This document shows, piece by piece, positions 23,351 to 36,250 of a stretch of 64,000 nucleotides of DNA. A program made the translations under genes and the position numbers. The notes below the pieces were generated by a model. The model had not been told where the DNA came from. It saw only the letters and a list, made by a program, of their open reading frames with translations, and searched no databases. Numbering within the stretch: position 1 is the first letter of the stretch; each line of letters begins with the position of its first letter. This DNA comes from Epiperipatus broadwayi (Eukaryota > Onychophora > Udeonychophora > Euonychophora > Peripatidae): contig JAQFVV010012529.1 of NCBI GenBank assembly GCA_028023455.1, forward strand, positions 2,978,001 to 3,042,000, written 5' to 3'.

Positions 23351-23363
23351 AAAACCTAAAGCT
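23351..23363 (+). repeat. LINE target-site duplication, right
   Basis: AAAACCTAAAGCT, a perfect match to 17076-17088. Confidence 0.9.
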
Positions 23364-26133
23364 AAACTAGTCCTGTAGCAGTGAAACCATTGGTTTGTGT
23401 TTTAGAGTTTATATTTTTTGGCTAAGTCTGTTTGAGTTGTGAATTTGGGGTTATTTTAATTACTTATTTTATAAATATATTTCATTTTTTAATAAAGTTT
23501 TTTTTTTTTTTTTAAATGCCTGCTTCAATTAGAGATCAACTTGTTAAAATTAGAAAATTGTGATATTAAATATATATATAAAGTTATGAAAAAAGACATA
23601 TATGATAATAAAGGCTAATGCAATATATTAGTGTTTGTCTGAAGATGGCATTTTATTTAGTTAAATGTTGGATTAGTTTCATTATCTAATTGAATTGTCA
23701 AATGTCTTTTTTATTTTTACTTTTCCAAATATATGCAACCTTAATAACATACTAACAGTTGATTGAATTTGGGAAAGTACAAATAAAGTTAGATTTTTTT
23801 CTGTAAACATTTAATAATTCAGTTAAATTGAAATAGACCAGCATATAATTACAATAGTGTGCATGTGTGTGTGGAAAGATTTAGTTTAAGAATTTATTTG
23901 TCAAGAGTTATTTGTATACAGTACTTTAGAAACTACATTTTCCATCTGCTTTTTGAAAGTTCGTTCAGTCAAAAGTGTTGAAAGCCTGCAGTTATATGAT
24001 ACTGCAGTGGAAAGACCAATTGATGAGTCACCACATACTGGTCACCTGAAGCTATATTTTTCACAATCTTTAATGAAAGATTTAAGAAAATTCTCACTTA
24101 ACACCTGAAGGAATTTTTATACTTGCTTTTTATTTTGGAAGCAAATTTTTTCATTTATTTTTTTTGAAAGAAAACTTTCTAAAATTTTTATCATTATTTT
24201 TTAAATAATTTTGAAAACTATTTTTTTTTTAAAATAAATTTTAATGAAAGATATATAAAATATACAGCACAACATTTATATATTCATTATATCCCGTCAC
24301 ACACCTATTGTATATTAATAGGCGTAAGTTTATGTAGCCTTTGATGTACATAATTAAAATTTTTAATAGCAAAATGGAACTTCTTAGTCTAAACACCCCC
24401 CCTCCCCCGTTTTTTGTTTTTAATTCTTTATTGAAAAGTAAATTTTTACATGAAATAAAGCGTGCTTTAAATTTGAATTTATTTTATAAAAACAGAATAG
24501 TATTATAAATTGGCGTTTGGTAGCACTATTAATAATATGACTAAGAAGTTCATTTGGCTTTTTTTTTTCACATTTTTGTTAACACTTTATAACTATCTAT
24601 AGGCTAGGAAAGTTTTGGTCATTCTTTGAAAAGTAAATCAAAGTTGTTTAAGATCATTCTAAATTTTCTCTCATCTTAGTTCCATGTCTCTCATATTCTA
24701 TCTGTTTGTGTATCTTCTATTTTCATATCACTTATTTTTTAGTGGCAATGTGATTTCACATGACTTTTATAGATGATTTGAATCGTCAAAAAGTGTTTAA
24801 CAGAATCTAAGCATCAAATTTGTAAAATAATCTTTGTAATCTCAATTCTGTAGTATAGTGATGTTACTTTACTTTTAAAGGCATTGCCTAGCTTATTTTT
24901 TTCATATGTGACCAAAAATTATAAGTTACTAAGATTTAATGGTAAAGATTTTATTCAAATTATATATCAATAGTACAGAATATCTAGCATTCATAATCTG
25001 AAATTACATCTAGCAATTTTCACTATACAATAATAATATACACTCAAACTTTGCTTTTCTTGTTAGAAGCAAAAAAATATGCATGATTCTAGTTTACATA
25101 ATACTTTTCAAAGCAAACTATTTGTTCTACAATAGTTCTGCAACCTAAAAATAATTTGATTAAGCAAGTTAAGTGGTTGATTCTCAATAGAATAAATAGA
25201 CTTCATTTTCTATTATTTTTAAACTGATTTTAAACACACAGAGTTAATGAATTGATGAACTTTTATTGTTTCTTCCTCACTGTTTATCATTAAAATATTT
25301 CTAAACAAAAATAAGTCTTTCTAAATTGATTGCTTTATTTTTGAATTGAATATAAGTCCAGAAATAGAAAAACAAATATGTAATATTTTTTAAAAAAATG
25401 TAAACTATAAAATTTTACATTAATAAAATCAATATTATATACTAATGAAAATCTGTTGATGTGTGTTGAACAAAAAGAATGATTGATAGATATATTTAAA
25501 AAGTTTTGATATGTATATTTGTGTTTGTTTGTTTTGTTCTCCAATTATAATTATTCTCAAAGTTTTGCTCATCTTATTTTTTAACTATATATCTTGCTTG
25601 TATTGAGTATTTATAAAGTTTTTTTTATTTATTTTTTCAAATATAATAATGATTCGTGTTTTTAGCAAGATAGTAAAAGAAAATTGATTTTTATGAAGTT
25701 CTAATTAAAATTATTTTTCTTAGGCTAACCAGGAAGGGTGGGAATAAATTTATTTGTTAATTTTTTAAAAAAAAAATATATCTAGAGTTTTCGTTTTTGT
25801 TATTGTTGTTGTTTTTAAAGTAATCAATTAGAGCGATATTAGTTTATAATAAATCATTTATTGTATATTTTTATAATTAGTTTTAATATTATATATGGTT
25901 ATGTTTAGGCTGCTTAAATCTGTAAGCAATCGATAGATTATATAATAATATATAAATATTGTAGTATGCCAAAGAAGAGAAGTTAATATAGATTAGAATT
26001 GAGAAGTGAATGGTTAATCAATTTTTGAAATAAATAAGATTTAATCATAGATATTATTAACTAATGAAAACAGATTTTATCTAGATTATATATACCAATT
26101 TAGAATAAGTTTGGAATGGCATTAAGAATCCAT
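23364..26133. other. AT-rich interval, nothing recognised
   Basis: Homopolymer-rich AT sequence. A less AT-rich 90 bp near 23960-24050 has no recognisable coding or repeat structure. Confidence 0.45.
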
Positions 26134-26293
26134 ATGCACATCTTTGAACTGATATAGATTCATACTACCATTTATTAGTGAAAGAATTATAACTAAATTT
26201 TTAAAAGGTAAGAATGCACATCTTTGAACTAATATAGATTCAAAGCACAATTTAGTAGTAGAAGAATTGTAATTAAATTTTTAAAACTATAAG
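26134..26293 (+). repeat. 80-bp imperfect tandem duplication
   Basis: Both copies start ATGCACATCTTTGAACT (26134 and 26214) and remain alignable through the AATTTTTAAAA block at their ends. Divergence of roughly ten percent indicates an old duplication. Confidence 0.75.
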
Positions 26294-26799
26294 AAATTCT
26301 AAGCAAGAAAGAAATGAGTCATTAATAAATTAAAAAGACATGGTGGAAGAATTATTTTATTCAGATAAGAAAATATGTTTAATAATAGCAAGATAAAATA
26401 TCATTTAAATTAAATGTGAGAATAATTCAAATAAAGTTAAAGAAAGCTGCAGCATTGCCAATAGGTTAAGAGAAAAATAGAGCAAAAAAAATGTTGGTTT
26501 GATAATTATAATAGAGAGAAGAAAATTAAAAAATATAAATACTAAAATATAGAAATATAAAAGTTAAAAAATATGGTTATAAATTAAACACAAGAGAGTA
26601 TTAATATTGCATAAAATTAAATTTATAGTAGAATGCTTTGAATGGGAAAGTTAAGAATCAAACAAGTGAAACAAGAATTTGAATTAAGAATAGTTACTTA
26701 TTAATAGAAAAAATAAATGCATTGAAAGGTTAGGAATATTATATAAAAATTAGCCATTATTTGTGATTAAATTTATGTCTCAAGAAAGTACAAATAAAT

Positions 26800-27060
26800 T
26801 TTTTTTCTACAGCTATAGTTTCTTACGAGAAAAGAGTGATGCAGAAAAGTGTAAGGAATTTGATTTAAAATATAAAGTATTGTTGAATCTTGAATAGTTT
26901 TATAAGTTTGGAAGAGCTTTTAGACAAGTATTTAGAGTGATGAGAACTATTGTTGAGAGAATAGAAGGGTAAGTTAATATTTATTTTATGATTTTGAAAA
27001 AGCATTTAATATATTTTGAATAAGAAGAGATAATTATAAAACACTTTGTTTATAAATCAA
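26800..27060 (+). pseudogene. Possible LINE reverse transcriptase fossil
   Basis: Broken plus-strand translation gives FGRAFRQVFRVMRTIVERIEG and then a stretch resembling the IFIDFEKAF block of LINE reverse transcriptases. Stops and shifts are frequent and the call rests on residue order only. Confidence 0.3.
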
Positions 27061-27560
27061 AAGATAAATACTACTACTAATAAACAGCACTCAAAAATAA
27101 GTCTGCCATTCCACCTTCAAAAAGAGAGAGAGAGAGAACAAATATTACTCTAAAAATGAATTTTGTGGTGATTTACAAACCATATGTCCACATATAGAAC
27201 ATGGTTCAATATGTCTTTGAGATAATCTTATAATATAGATGTATCTGTCTCTGCTAAGAAACCATGTTCAAGTTCACCTTAAAATATCCTTTTAGGAAGT
27301 CTTGTGTTATTCATTGATTTTACATGTTCAATTCAATAAAAATATGATTTTACAATGGTGAACTCAATAGTATCACATCCTACAAGCTGAAAACATATTG
27401 ATTGTTTTTACAATCTTGCCATTGTATTTTTAAAATTTTACAGAGCATCCTTAAATGAAACTTTGCCAATGTCTTTATATTGTGCCTATAGGATGTGCAA
27501 ATTTCATATTTATACAATAAATTAGGTCAAATAATAGCTTCATATGACTCCTAAGCATAA
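27061..27560. other. AT-rich interval with a short GA run
   Basis: Contains a small GAGAGA run near 27125. No gene or repeat border was found. Confidence 0.4.
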
Positions 27561-27572
27561 ATCATTTGATTT

Positions 27573-27675
27573 TTTTCCATGTGTCAAAGCATCGGCCAGG
27601 AAGCGAACCCGCAAACCCGGGGCAACCGCTTGTAAGCAAGCTGTGCTGACCACTCGACCACCAACGCTTGACAAT
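27573..27675 (-). mobile_element. tRNA-derived SINE, copy 1
   Basis: A 103-bp insertion flanked by a perfect 12-bp duplication, ATCATTTGATTT (27561-27572 and 27676-27687). On the minus strand it begins with a tRNA-like domain (27667-27589). The 7-bp acceptor pairs fully if two G-T wobbles are allowed, the A box is GTCGAGTGGTCAGCAC, the anticodon-like stem GCTTG/CAAGC closes a loop of only four bases, and the B box is GGGTTCGCTTCC. It then continues TTTGACACATGG and ends in an A run against the duplication. The shrunken anticodon loop rules out a working tRNA. Confidence 0.8.
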
Positions 27676-27689
27676 ATCATTTGATTTAT

Positions 27690-27900
27690 TATTTAATAAT
27701 ACAAATAACTTTTGATTTTTTAAAAAACTCAAGTTCTTTATTAGTCAGTGATGAAAGAAAAATTGTCAGCTACTTTCAGCTTGAATAATTATCAACTTGA
27801 GAATTATCTTGATAGTTTTATAAATAAAAAAATGGAGTTAGATGTTGAGATCCAACACAGATTCCAATGTGCTGCTGTTTTTAACTAATTAAAAGATAGA
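27690..27900 (+). pseudogene. RTE-like LINE fossil, post-RT region
   Basis: Aligns by eye with 35620-35840. Both encode a broken LDSFINKKMELDVEIQHRFQCAAV-like segment matching the FKYLGS...DAEINHRI..A region that follows the RT domain in RTE-type LINEs. Only a fragment remains. Confidence 0.5.
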
Positions 27901-29079
27901 GTATTTCATTATAGGGAAATAACTACTATAACTATTGAAAAATGTAAATGGAAAGATTTTTTAATTAAGGAAATGATGAAGTGAAAAAAGTATAGATATA
28001 TATATACTCTATTTAGGGATAAAGAAATTAGGAAGAATACATGTTAGGATAAGAGGAAGAAAAAAGAAGCTGAGCAATGATATAAAACAGAGAATTAGCT
28101 ATAACTCTTTAAAAACTAGTTCAATAAGGCAGAAATGCTTTTAAAAAGGTTGTTAAATTTAATTGCAAAACTTGTCTTTTGAAAAATAATCAATGATGGT
28201 AATAATAGATAATATGGTCCTTACTTGAGTAAAAGAAAACAAATGGTCTGAGAATAACCACTTCTTTTAATTAATCAAATCTTCTTTTCTTTTTTTTAAT
28301 CTTAGTTGGAATTGCTCCTGAAATTTTTGACTTTGCTTGTATCATCTCTAAGCTGAACTGATTATGGTCCCATGATGTGGTTTTATTTGATTCTGATATC
28401 ATACTTTATGTAATCTTTAATATTTAGATAAAAGTAATAAAATTGTTATAGATTACAGTGTGGCACAATCACAATCTTTATAATAAGACCATGCATGTAT
28501 AATTTCATTTTTATGGAAAGTTTTTTTTTTTAATCAAATAATGTTAGATTTTTTCTGATTTATAAAGAAAAGAGGATATCTGTTTTCTTCCTAGTGATGA
28601 CATTTGTTTGAGCATAAAACATTTTGTCCAGATGTATTTTATAAATATATTTTTGGAAAAAAATTTTTAGTTTTTCAAATTGAAGACATTTATTTACTGA
28701 AAGGTAATATTTATCAATTATTTGGCATGCCCAGCACCAAAGCTAATTTGACCAAATAATTTTTTTTTTTTATAACAATTTACTCATGAATTTTTAACTT
28801 TTGGTATCTCTGCTGGAGTAAACTGAGAATGTTTTTCTTTGTACATTAGTTGTAACATATAAATCTTTCAATTTTTCTGTATGTAATGTAAGATAAAAAA
28901 AATAACATTCACATTTTGAAATATATATATATATCAAGAATGTTTATTATCTATGTGTACAGTGATCATTGAAGAAAAAAAAAACAAAAAAAAATTCTAC
29001 ATCTATTTTGTAAAACAATATGATTTTAAATCAGGTTAAAATCTAAATCTTATTGAGTTGCCTCATGTTTTAAAAGTCC
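27901..29079. other. AT-rich interval, nothing recognised
   Basis: Homopolymer runs and a TA run near 28921. There may be further decayed LINE sequence up to about 28100, but no motif supports it. Confidence 0.35.
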
Positions 29080-29520
29080 CGTGTTGATGTCTTTGGTTGT
29101 TTTGTTGCATGCTTTTAATATCTGCATCAATATTCTTCCATATTGATTCTATATATGTCTATGTCCTGATAATATTTTCAGTGCTGGTACATGTTCATTG
29201 CTGTTTTTACTTTGTCCTCTTTGCTCTGTTGCATTGCTCCTTGTGCTTGCTGGTCCTTTTATTTATTGTTCTGTATCACTAGTTGTTTCAGTGTTAGGGT
29301 TTGTAAGCCCCAAATTTATTGACGTTTGCAGTTTATTAGATCCCATGTGTTCTCATGAGAAAACCAGGGGGGGGGGGCTATCTGCTGGTCTCTATTTTTT
29401 GTAGCTATTATTTTTCTTAGTAGGATTTGTTGTGGATTTCTATTGCATTGGTTAAATACCATTTTGCATCTTGTGAACCAGAGGCAATACAGCAGAAAAG
29501 TTGCACTTCTCATTATTTGG
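29080..29520 (-). pseudogene. LINE ORF2 C-terminal fragment related to the 17-23 kb LINE
   Basis: On the minus strand 65 codons from 29513 to 29316 read FLLYCLWFTRCKMVFNQ...ATKNRDQQI...ENTWDLI. This parallels the last ~65 codons of the intact LINE (FVLYSIWIVRCKTLMEL...KKRDQLA...DDTWSLT). Sequence from 29315 to about 29080 is then its 3' UTR. A run of ten C residues on this strand lies inside the frame. The fragment is a 5'-truncated, diverged relative of the same LINE type. Confidence 0.7.
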
Positions 29521-32500
29521 AGAAATAAAAAAAATGAAGATAAAAGAATATTGATATTAGATATATTTGTGTGGGCGTGTGTGCGTTTTATTATTATTAT
29601 TTCTTTTAACTTTTGTAATGTATTTTGTCTTCCTTAGGATTTGATTATATTCATCTTATATATAGATAAAGTTAAGGAAGTCAGTGGATTTTATTGTAAG
29701 TGTAATATTAATGTTTTAATTAAAAAGATATCATTGCCCTTAAAATGTCATATGTTTTTATTGATTTATCATAGTTCTTTTATTAATTAGTTAAAAGTAT
29801 TCATTGTAAATTTTTTTATTTGATTAAAACCAGATGATATGTAAAATCATAATTTAAGATTGTTTAATATGATTTGTGTGATGTAATTATTTATGTTTTT
29901 TTTATTACATATATATATATATATTTCTTCTGGAATAATTAAAATTGTTGTTTTTCCATTGAAATATTAATTAGTCTGTACTGCCTGATTATTTTTTATT
30001 AGAAATGTTTAAATCTTCTAAAAGTTAGTGTCAAACTTAGTTAGAAATTTGTAATTAGTATTTTACTTTTAATTTAATTGATCATTGCATACTTAATTAT
30101 TGTCTTTTCACTACAGAAGAAAAGTTGTTAAGCCTGGTAATAAAGTTGATTCAGCTATTCTATAACATCCTTCTGTCTAGACTGATCCATTTTAAATTTA
30201 AAAATCAAGGAGGAAAAGTTTTGCAGATCTGCATTTATCAGTGTAAAAAATTGTGAATATTGAACATTTCATTAATACACATCTTCCTATGGAAATTTTT
30301 TATTAATGATTTGAAGAATTTAAAAAACTGAACAACATTCAGACTAAGTCAATGATGTAATAATAATTGTACTTGCAGTAATGTTGAGTTTGTTGGGGTT
30401 CATCTTTATCTTGGTGGGTCAATAGGTTCATGTTTGTCATGGAAAAGTCCTATTTATGTCTTCTGTCATCATCTTTGTAGATTCAGATATCTATTATATA
30501 TCTGAATTTCTTCCTACTAAAGGTCTGCAATTGGCTTACAAATCTTATTAAGATATTTTATCCTCTATACTTACAATATAGGAATGATCAAGTAAAGGTA
30601 TGCTTACTTCATTACAAGTTTTGTAGAATCATACTTTAAATATTATATCAAGTAGAAGAAGATTAGAAACAGTAAAATTTTTGTCTTTCAAATATGGTAT
30701 ATATCCACTAAATCAACTTTATCTATCTAAAATAATTCTAAAAACATACACTGAATGTATGTCAGGCTATATTGCATTTGTCACTTTTAATATAATCACA
30801 TGTCTTTCTCACTGTTTACAATTGAATGTACCAGATTTGTATAAATCACATAATCAATGCCAGGGAATGTTTCTTAGCCATGATTTAGTTATTCAATGTA
30901 GCAGTGTGTTGTTTGGCATTGACCATACTAATGTTACCCATCTCTAGTTTTAAAAAATGTTTGAAGAAACTGATATTTTATTGTTAGTTTAATGTTATTA
31001 ACTTATCATTATTATTAATTATTTAACCATGTTGCTTTCCACATACAAATCTTATTGTCAAGAAAGCTGTAACATTTTTTTTTGTTTAACTTTAATTAAT
31101 TAATATTTTTGTAATTAAATAAAATGAATAAATAATAATTTGATATATGAAATCAAAGTTTAAGAATTTTATTATCTCCTTAAATATGTTTTTTTAAGTA
31201 GCAACAGAAATTTATAAGAAAAAAGTATTTGAAAATATTTATAAGAATTAGATTTATGAGGTAATAACTTAAAATTAGTTATATGACAGAGCAAAATATT
31301 TAGAGTCATTCCTCTATATTTAGCAAAAGAAAAACCTCATTTTAAATATTCTTTGCTGTAATCCATGAAATAATCTTATGACAAATCCATTAAGAATTAT
31401 CCATCTTGCCAAAGAAATCTTTTTTATTATTATTAAAAAAAGACTTTAAATATAACATTTTTTAGTTATTTTTGTTTTGAAGTTAATATTAGTTTGTTTT
31501 TTTGTTTTTTTACTTTATTTTATGAATCCTATATTTCCTGATATATTAACCGGCAATGTACAGTAGAAAGTAAATGTTCTTTTTATTTGTCGGGGGGGGG
31601 GGTTAATAAATTTCACTTACACTTGTTTTTTTAAACATACATTCTGTAAATTAAATTTGTTTTAATAATTTATTTATATTATCTATAATATGAATCTTCA
31701 TTAATTAAATAATGATTATCTATATCATTTTATTTAACTTTAATCAGTGTTAATTACTTTTTATTTATTGCACAAAAATTTTGTCTTATTTTAAAATCTA
31801 AATTGTATTTAAATATTGTATATTTTTCCTTTAATTAATATTTTATTTTAAAAAGATGATTCATCAAATTAATCACCACATTAAAATTGGAATAATTTTA
31901 TATTTTAATTCACTTTTTAATTATTTTATATTAATTTTAAGATAATAATTCAACTTATTTTTATTTAAGTAAATGTTTTATATTTTTGTTGAGTTTTGGC
32001 TTGTTTATTTCTCTTTCTCTAAAATATTGTGTTTAAAACAGTTTTAAAATTAGTTGATATATATTGTGCTTAGATTAAAAATATATAATCATATGCATTA
32101 AAATGAAAGGCAAAAAAATAATTAAAAATTGTATAAGCAGAGAGTAAATGTAATGGCATTATTACTGCATTTCATCTGAATTACAGTTGAGTAGAAATGT
32201 GTACATATGCAATAAATTTATATACATATCACCATATATATATGATCATCTTTTATTACATAATAAAATCTTTTGAATAAATAGTTGGTTTATAAAGTAT
32301 TATACAATATATTAAAAAGTTGGCATAATCTATAGCAATTATAGAAATCTATCTATCTATAATAGATTCTGTGGATATTATTCCTTTGTTAAAACTTTAG
32401 CCAGATTTCAAAATCTTTTTAGGCTAAAATTATCTTTCAACAAGTCTTATTGTCCTTATTTTTTCTGTTTAAATTTAATTGATTCCTATGTATGCAAAAT

Positions 32501-33479
32501 GTGTTCAGAACATATGATCTACTTATTTTATATCTGTATATATTTTACATAACTTGGGCTATCAATCTTTCACAAATAGTCATTCACTTTAATATTCTGG
32601 TAAGTAATTGTGTAAAAAAAACTATTTGTATAGTGAGTGCTTCTTTTGTTCTTCATGCACTTAGAACAATGTGGGTCAAATATTCTGCTTTTTTATTTGC
32701 TAAAAAGTAAATGTATTAAAACAAAATCATCAGATTGATTTACTAGTTATTTATATGCTGCGAAGCATCTGTTTGAAATTCGTTAATGAAAACATGGCAT
32801 TTATATTGCACTCTTTATTTAAATATATCTGTTTTTAATTAACTTTATTTAATGGTTATATTATACCTGCGTTAGGTGCTGTGTGCAGGCTACTGATGTG
32901 TTTACAAATGGTGGATATTAGAATGATCTTTAGATAATGAAAGTCAACTATGAATAACAAATAGTCAGTGTCAACCAAGAATATCTTCTGTCTTGTAAAA
33001 TAGGATGTTATTCATCAAAAGTTTCTCTTTTTCTTTTCTTCCTTTGGTCACTCAAGTTATTGTAGGAACCAATCATCATGATTCTCTCATACTATCAGAC
33101 ATCTTATATTAAGTGTGTTAATGGGATTTCAATCCCCCCCCCTTTTTTTTAGGTCAAATGCCTCAAGAATTAAAAAAGCAATGATGGGGACAGGTTTAGT
33201 AGATTGACAATTCTTAGTTGTGATCTTTGTTCAAGGCAATACATTCACACTAAGGATTCAGTTTGGAATTGGATTTCAGTGAGACAGGAATTTGGCTGGC
33301 AAATACTGTATGTTTTGCAACCTTATTTAGGGATCTACCTCATTACCATCAAATTTAAAATTTAGAAAATGTAGTCTGAAAATAGTGTGCTTCACACAGC
33401 AGTAGAAATAATAATACTAATAATAATTTTAATGATAAGCAAGAGACAATGATAGTATTAAAGATAGGTAGTATAAATT
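29521..33479. other. AT-rich interval, nothing recognised with confidence
   Basis: Very AT-rich. It holds short microsatellite runs (TA near 29915, TCTA near 32350) and chance open frames such as 30681-30947. Sequence from about 33200 on is less AT-rich and may be the 5' part of the LINE fossil that follows. Confidence 0.4.
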
Positions 33480-35840
33480 AATTTTTTTCTAAATATAAGT
33501 GCATGGAATGTGCAAACTTTATGTGATATAAAAACTCTTTAAGATCAGGAAATGAAAATTGCAATGGTGGCTAAGAAGCTGTCAAAATTGAAGGGCAATA
33601 TAGTTGCTCTTTGTGAAACTCATCTCCCAGAGAAGAGAAGTTTAATAGAACAGATGGGAGGATACAAGGTTTTTTTTTTTTTGGAAAGCCAAGTTAATTA
33701 ATGAAAGGAAAATGCATGGTGTAGGATTTTACTGCCTAATTTAGTATTTTTTTATTTTTAGATTTGGCTAATGATGTTAAAATTTATGATGCACTATGGT
33801 ACTATTGCTCATTTTATTAATACTTAAGCTCCAATCTTAGATTCAGAGAAAGAAGGCTTTTATTATAAAGTTATTACAGCAGTATCATTAAAAAATCAAC
33901 TTTTTCTTTTAGGAGAATTAATGCACAAGTTGGTATAAGCTTTGGCCAAAAATTATTGGAAATAATGGTGTGGTTGCTGTAAATTCAAATGAATTGATAT
34001 TATTGAAGTTTTGCATAACATATCATTTGATTATCACAAACACTTTGTTTAGGTAGAAAAACTGCTATTAAGGAACATGGGTGAATCCAAACTCAAAACA
34101 ATGGCATTTATTATATTATATTATAATCAGAACTCAGAATACAGAAGTACAAATTATGCAAGCACTTACAAGTGCAGATTATTGGACAGATTGTAGATTT
34201 GTACACTCAAAGATCAAAATGATAGTTGCATTAAAAATAGATATTATTTCAATCATATTCACACAAAAATTGATGTTGTTCTTTAGAAGAATCTTTTGTT
34301 CAAATTAAATTTCAACAGTTATTAAACATTAAAATTGCTTATTTGAATTTCCAAGACTGTTATATTACTAAAGTATAGAATTATCGCAAAGAATTTCAAA
34401 CAAATCTATTCTTGGATTCACTAAAAGGAAAAGTTGTGACTGCTTTTCTGGCAATGATCTTATTATTAATGATTTGATTAAAAAGAAAGGTGATGATTTT
34501 TGCTTGGAAGAATAATAGATTAAGTGTGAAACTATTAAATATAGAGTTTTGAATGAATGATTAATGGATTAAAACTACAAAAAAGACAGATATTGACTGA
34601 TCATAATCATTTAAAATATTTTTTGATGTATTGATAAAAACATGTGGACCTTAGAAACAGCATCATAGTCTATTAAATCAGCAATGGCACTCTTTTATAT
34701 GGTGTCAATGATATTTTGAACAGGTGGAAAAAGTACTTTGATTATCTTTTGAATAATGATACTGATATGACAACTTTAGTGATATATCCATTTTATTTAT
34801 TCATTTAGATTTGACTAAAAGTATCCAGCTTAGTGAGGTCAAAACAGCTTTTTATACTTAGAAATGGAAAGGCTATAAATTGTGACGAAACTTGAAGTTT
34901 TAAAATACATTATATTGGCTTCAAATATATTGAAATTTTTTAGAACATGAAATTGTTTTTCTTGTTCCAATTTTTTAAACAAAGGGAATACACTATTGCA
35001 ATAGTTATCATAGAATATAATTATTATCCACTATAGTAAGAGTACTTTCAAGAATTTTCTTGAATATGTTGCTTCCAGTCATAGGTAAATGGTTGCCAGA
35101 GATTCAATATGGTTTTAAAGAATCAAGAAACACTACAAATGTAGTTTTTGTTGCCAGGAAAATGCAAGAAAAATATCAGGAATAAAGGAATGATTTATGT
35201 ATTGCTTTTATTGATTTGGTCAAGGCATGAGATTCGATTAATATGACAGGTCTATGGAATTATTTGAATTAATTGATTGTCCACCAAAATTTATTCATAT
35301 TATACAACTTCTGCATGATGGAATGAGAAGTGTTATTATTACAGGTGGAAAATTGGAGATACTTGAGATGTGTACTTGCTTCAACATTGCTTCAAATTTT
35401 ATGAATTTTTTTTTTTTCAATTATTTATAAAATACTGAGTTAAACAGTGGATCATGATACAGTATAGGTTTGATGATAGAATTTTTAATTTGAATTGATT
35501 AAAAGTGAAACAAGAACTTCTTGGATTCTTAAATGCTGATAATTGTGCTATTTTTACCAGTTTAAAAGACAATTTATAAAATCTACTTATTGTTTTGAAA
35601 TGACTTTGATTTATTATGTAATTTTTAAAAGAACTCAAGTTTTTTTATCAGCCAGTGACAGCAGAAAAATCTTTAACAACTTTTAGCTAGTGCATTATGA
35701 ATTTGAGAATGTAAACTAAGTTTAAATGTCTTGTAGTTTTATAAACGGAAAAGTGAGCTTAGATATTGAGATGCAACAGATTCCAGTGTGCTACTTCTGC
35801 TTTTAACAAGTTAAAAAATAATTTCATCAGAGAGAAATAT
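33480..35840 (+). pseudogene. RTE-like LINE, heavily decayed
   Basis: Broken plus-strand translation follows an RTE-type ORF2 in order. An endonuclease start (WNVQTL, then KLKGNIVALCETHLPEKRSLIEQMGGYK) lies at about 33500-33670. An RT entry block with an NGKAINCDE-like motif lies near 34860. A degenerate palm region near 35100-35300 reads QEKYQE..NDLCIAFIDLVKA.DSINMTGLW. A post-RT segment at 35620-35840 is shared with 27.7 kb. Stops and shifts every few dozen codons show an ancient insertion. Confidence 0.65.
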
Positions 35841-36250
35841 AGTAACATATTCACCACACAATTTTAAAACACTAGAATTTCTGGATCATGAATTATAACA
35901 TGAACTGTGACAGAATGTTTCATACCTTTGCATAAAATAGTGATTGAAAATGGAAATGGTAAATTATTAATGAAGAATTAGGTATATTATAAAGATGGGG
36001 ATAGGGTATATATCATTTTATGATAGAAATAGTAAATTGTCATCTATATTATTTGAAAAAGAGAGTCATGTTGATAACAGTGAAATAGGCTGTGCAGTAA
36101 TGAAGATCAAAGTTGTGAAAGCATTAATTAAGATTAAAACTAGCAAGGCACATAGTATCAGTGAAATTTCAGATGAATTATTGAAATGGGTTTTAAGAGA
36201 ATTGTTTAATATTTGTAAGGTAATTCGTCACTTGGGAAGTTACTGAAAAT
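35841..36250 (+). pseudogene. Second LINE reverse transcriptase fragment
   Basis: An 83-codon open frame at 35995-36246 contains VVKALIKIKTSKAHSISEISDELLKWVLRELFNICKVI. It matches the pattern KALKKMKTGKAPG.SEVS.ELL, the start of the RT domain in many LINEs, with the usual GKAPG changed to SKAHS. It differs from the RTE-like fossil just before it, so it is probably a separate insertion. Confidence 0.5.

Noticed and set aside
27589-27667. A functional tRNA gene
   Set aside because: The anticodon loop has four bases instead of seven, and the sequence continues into an A tail flanked by a target duplication, so it is a SINE.
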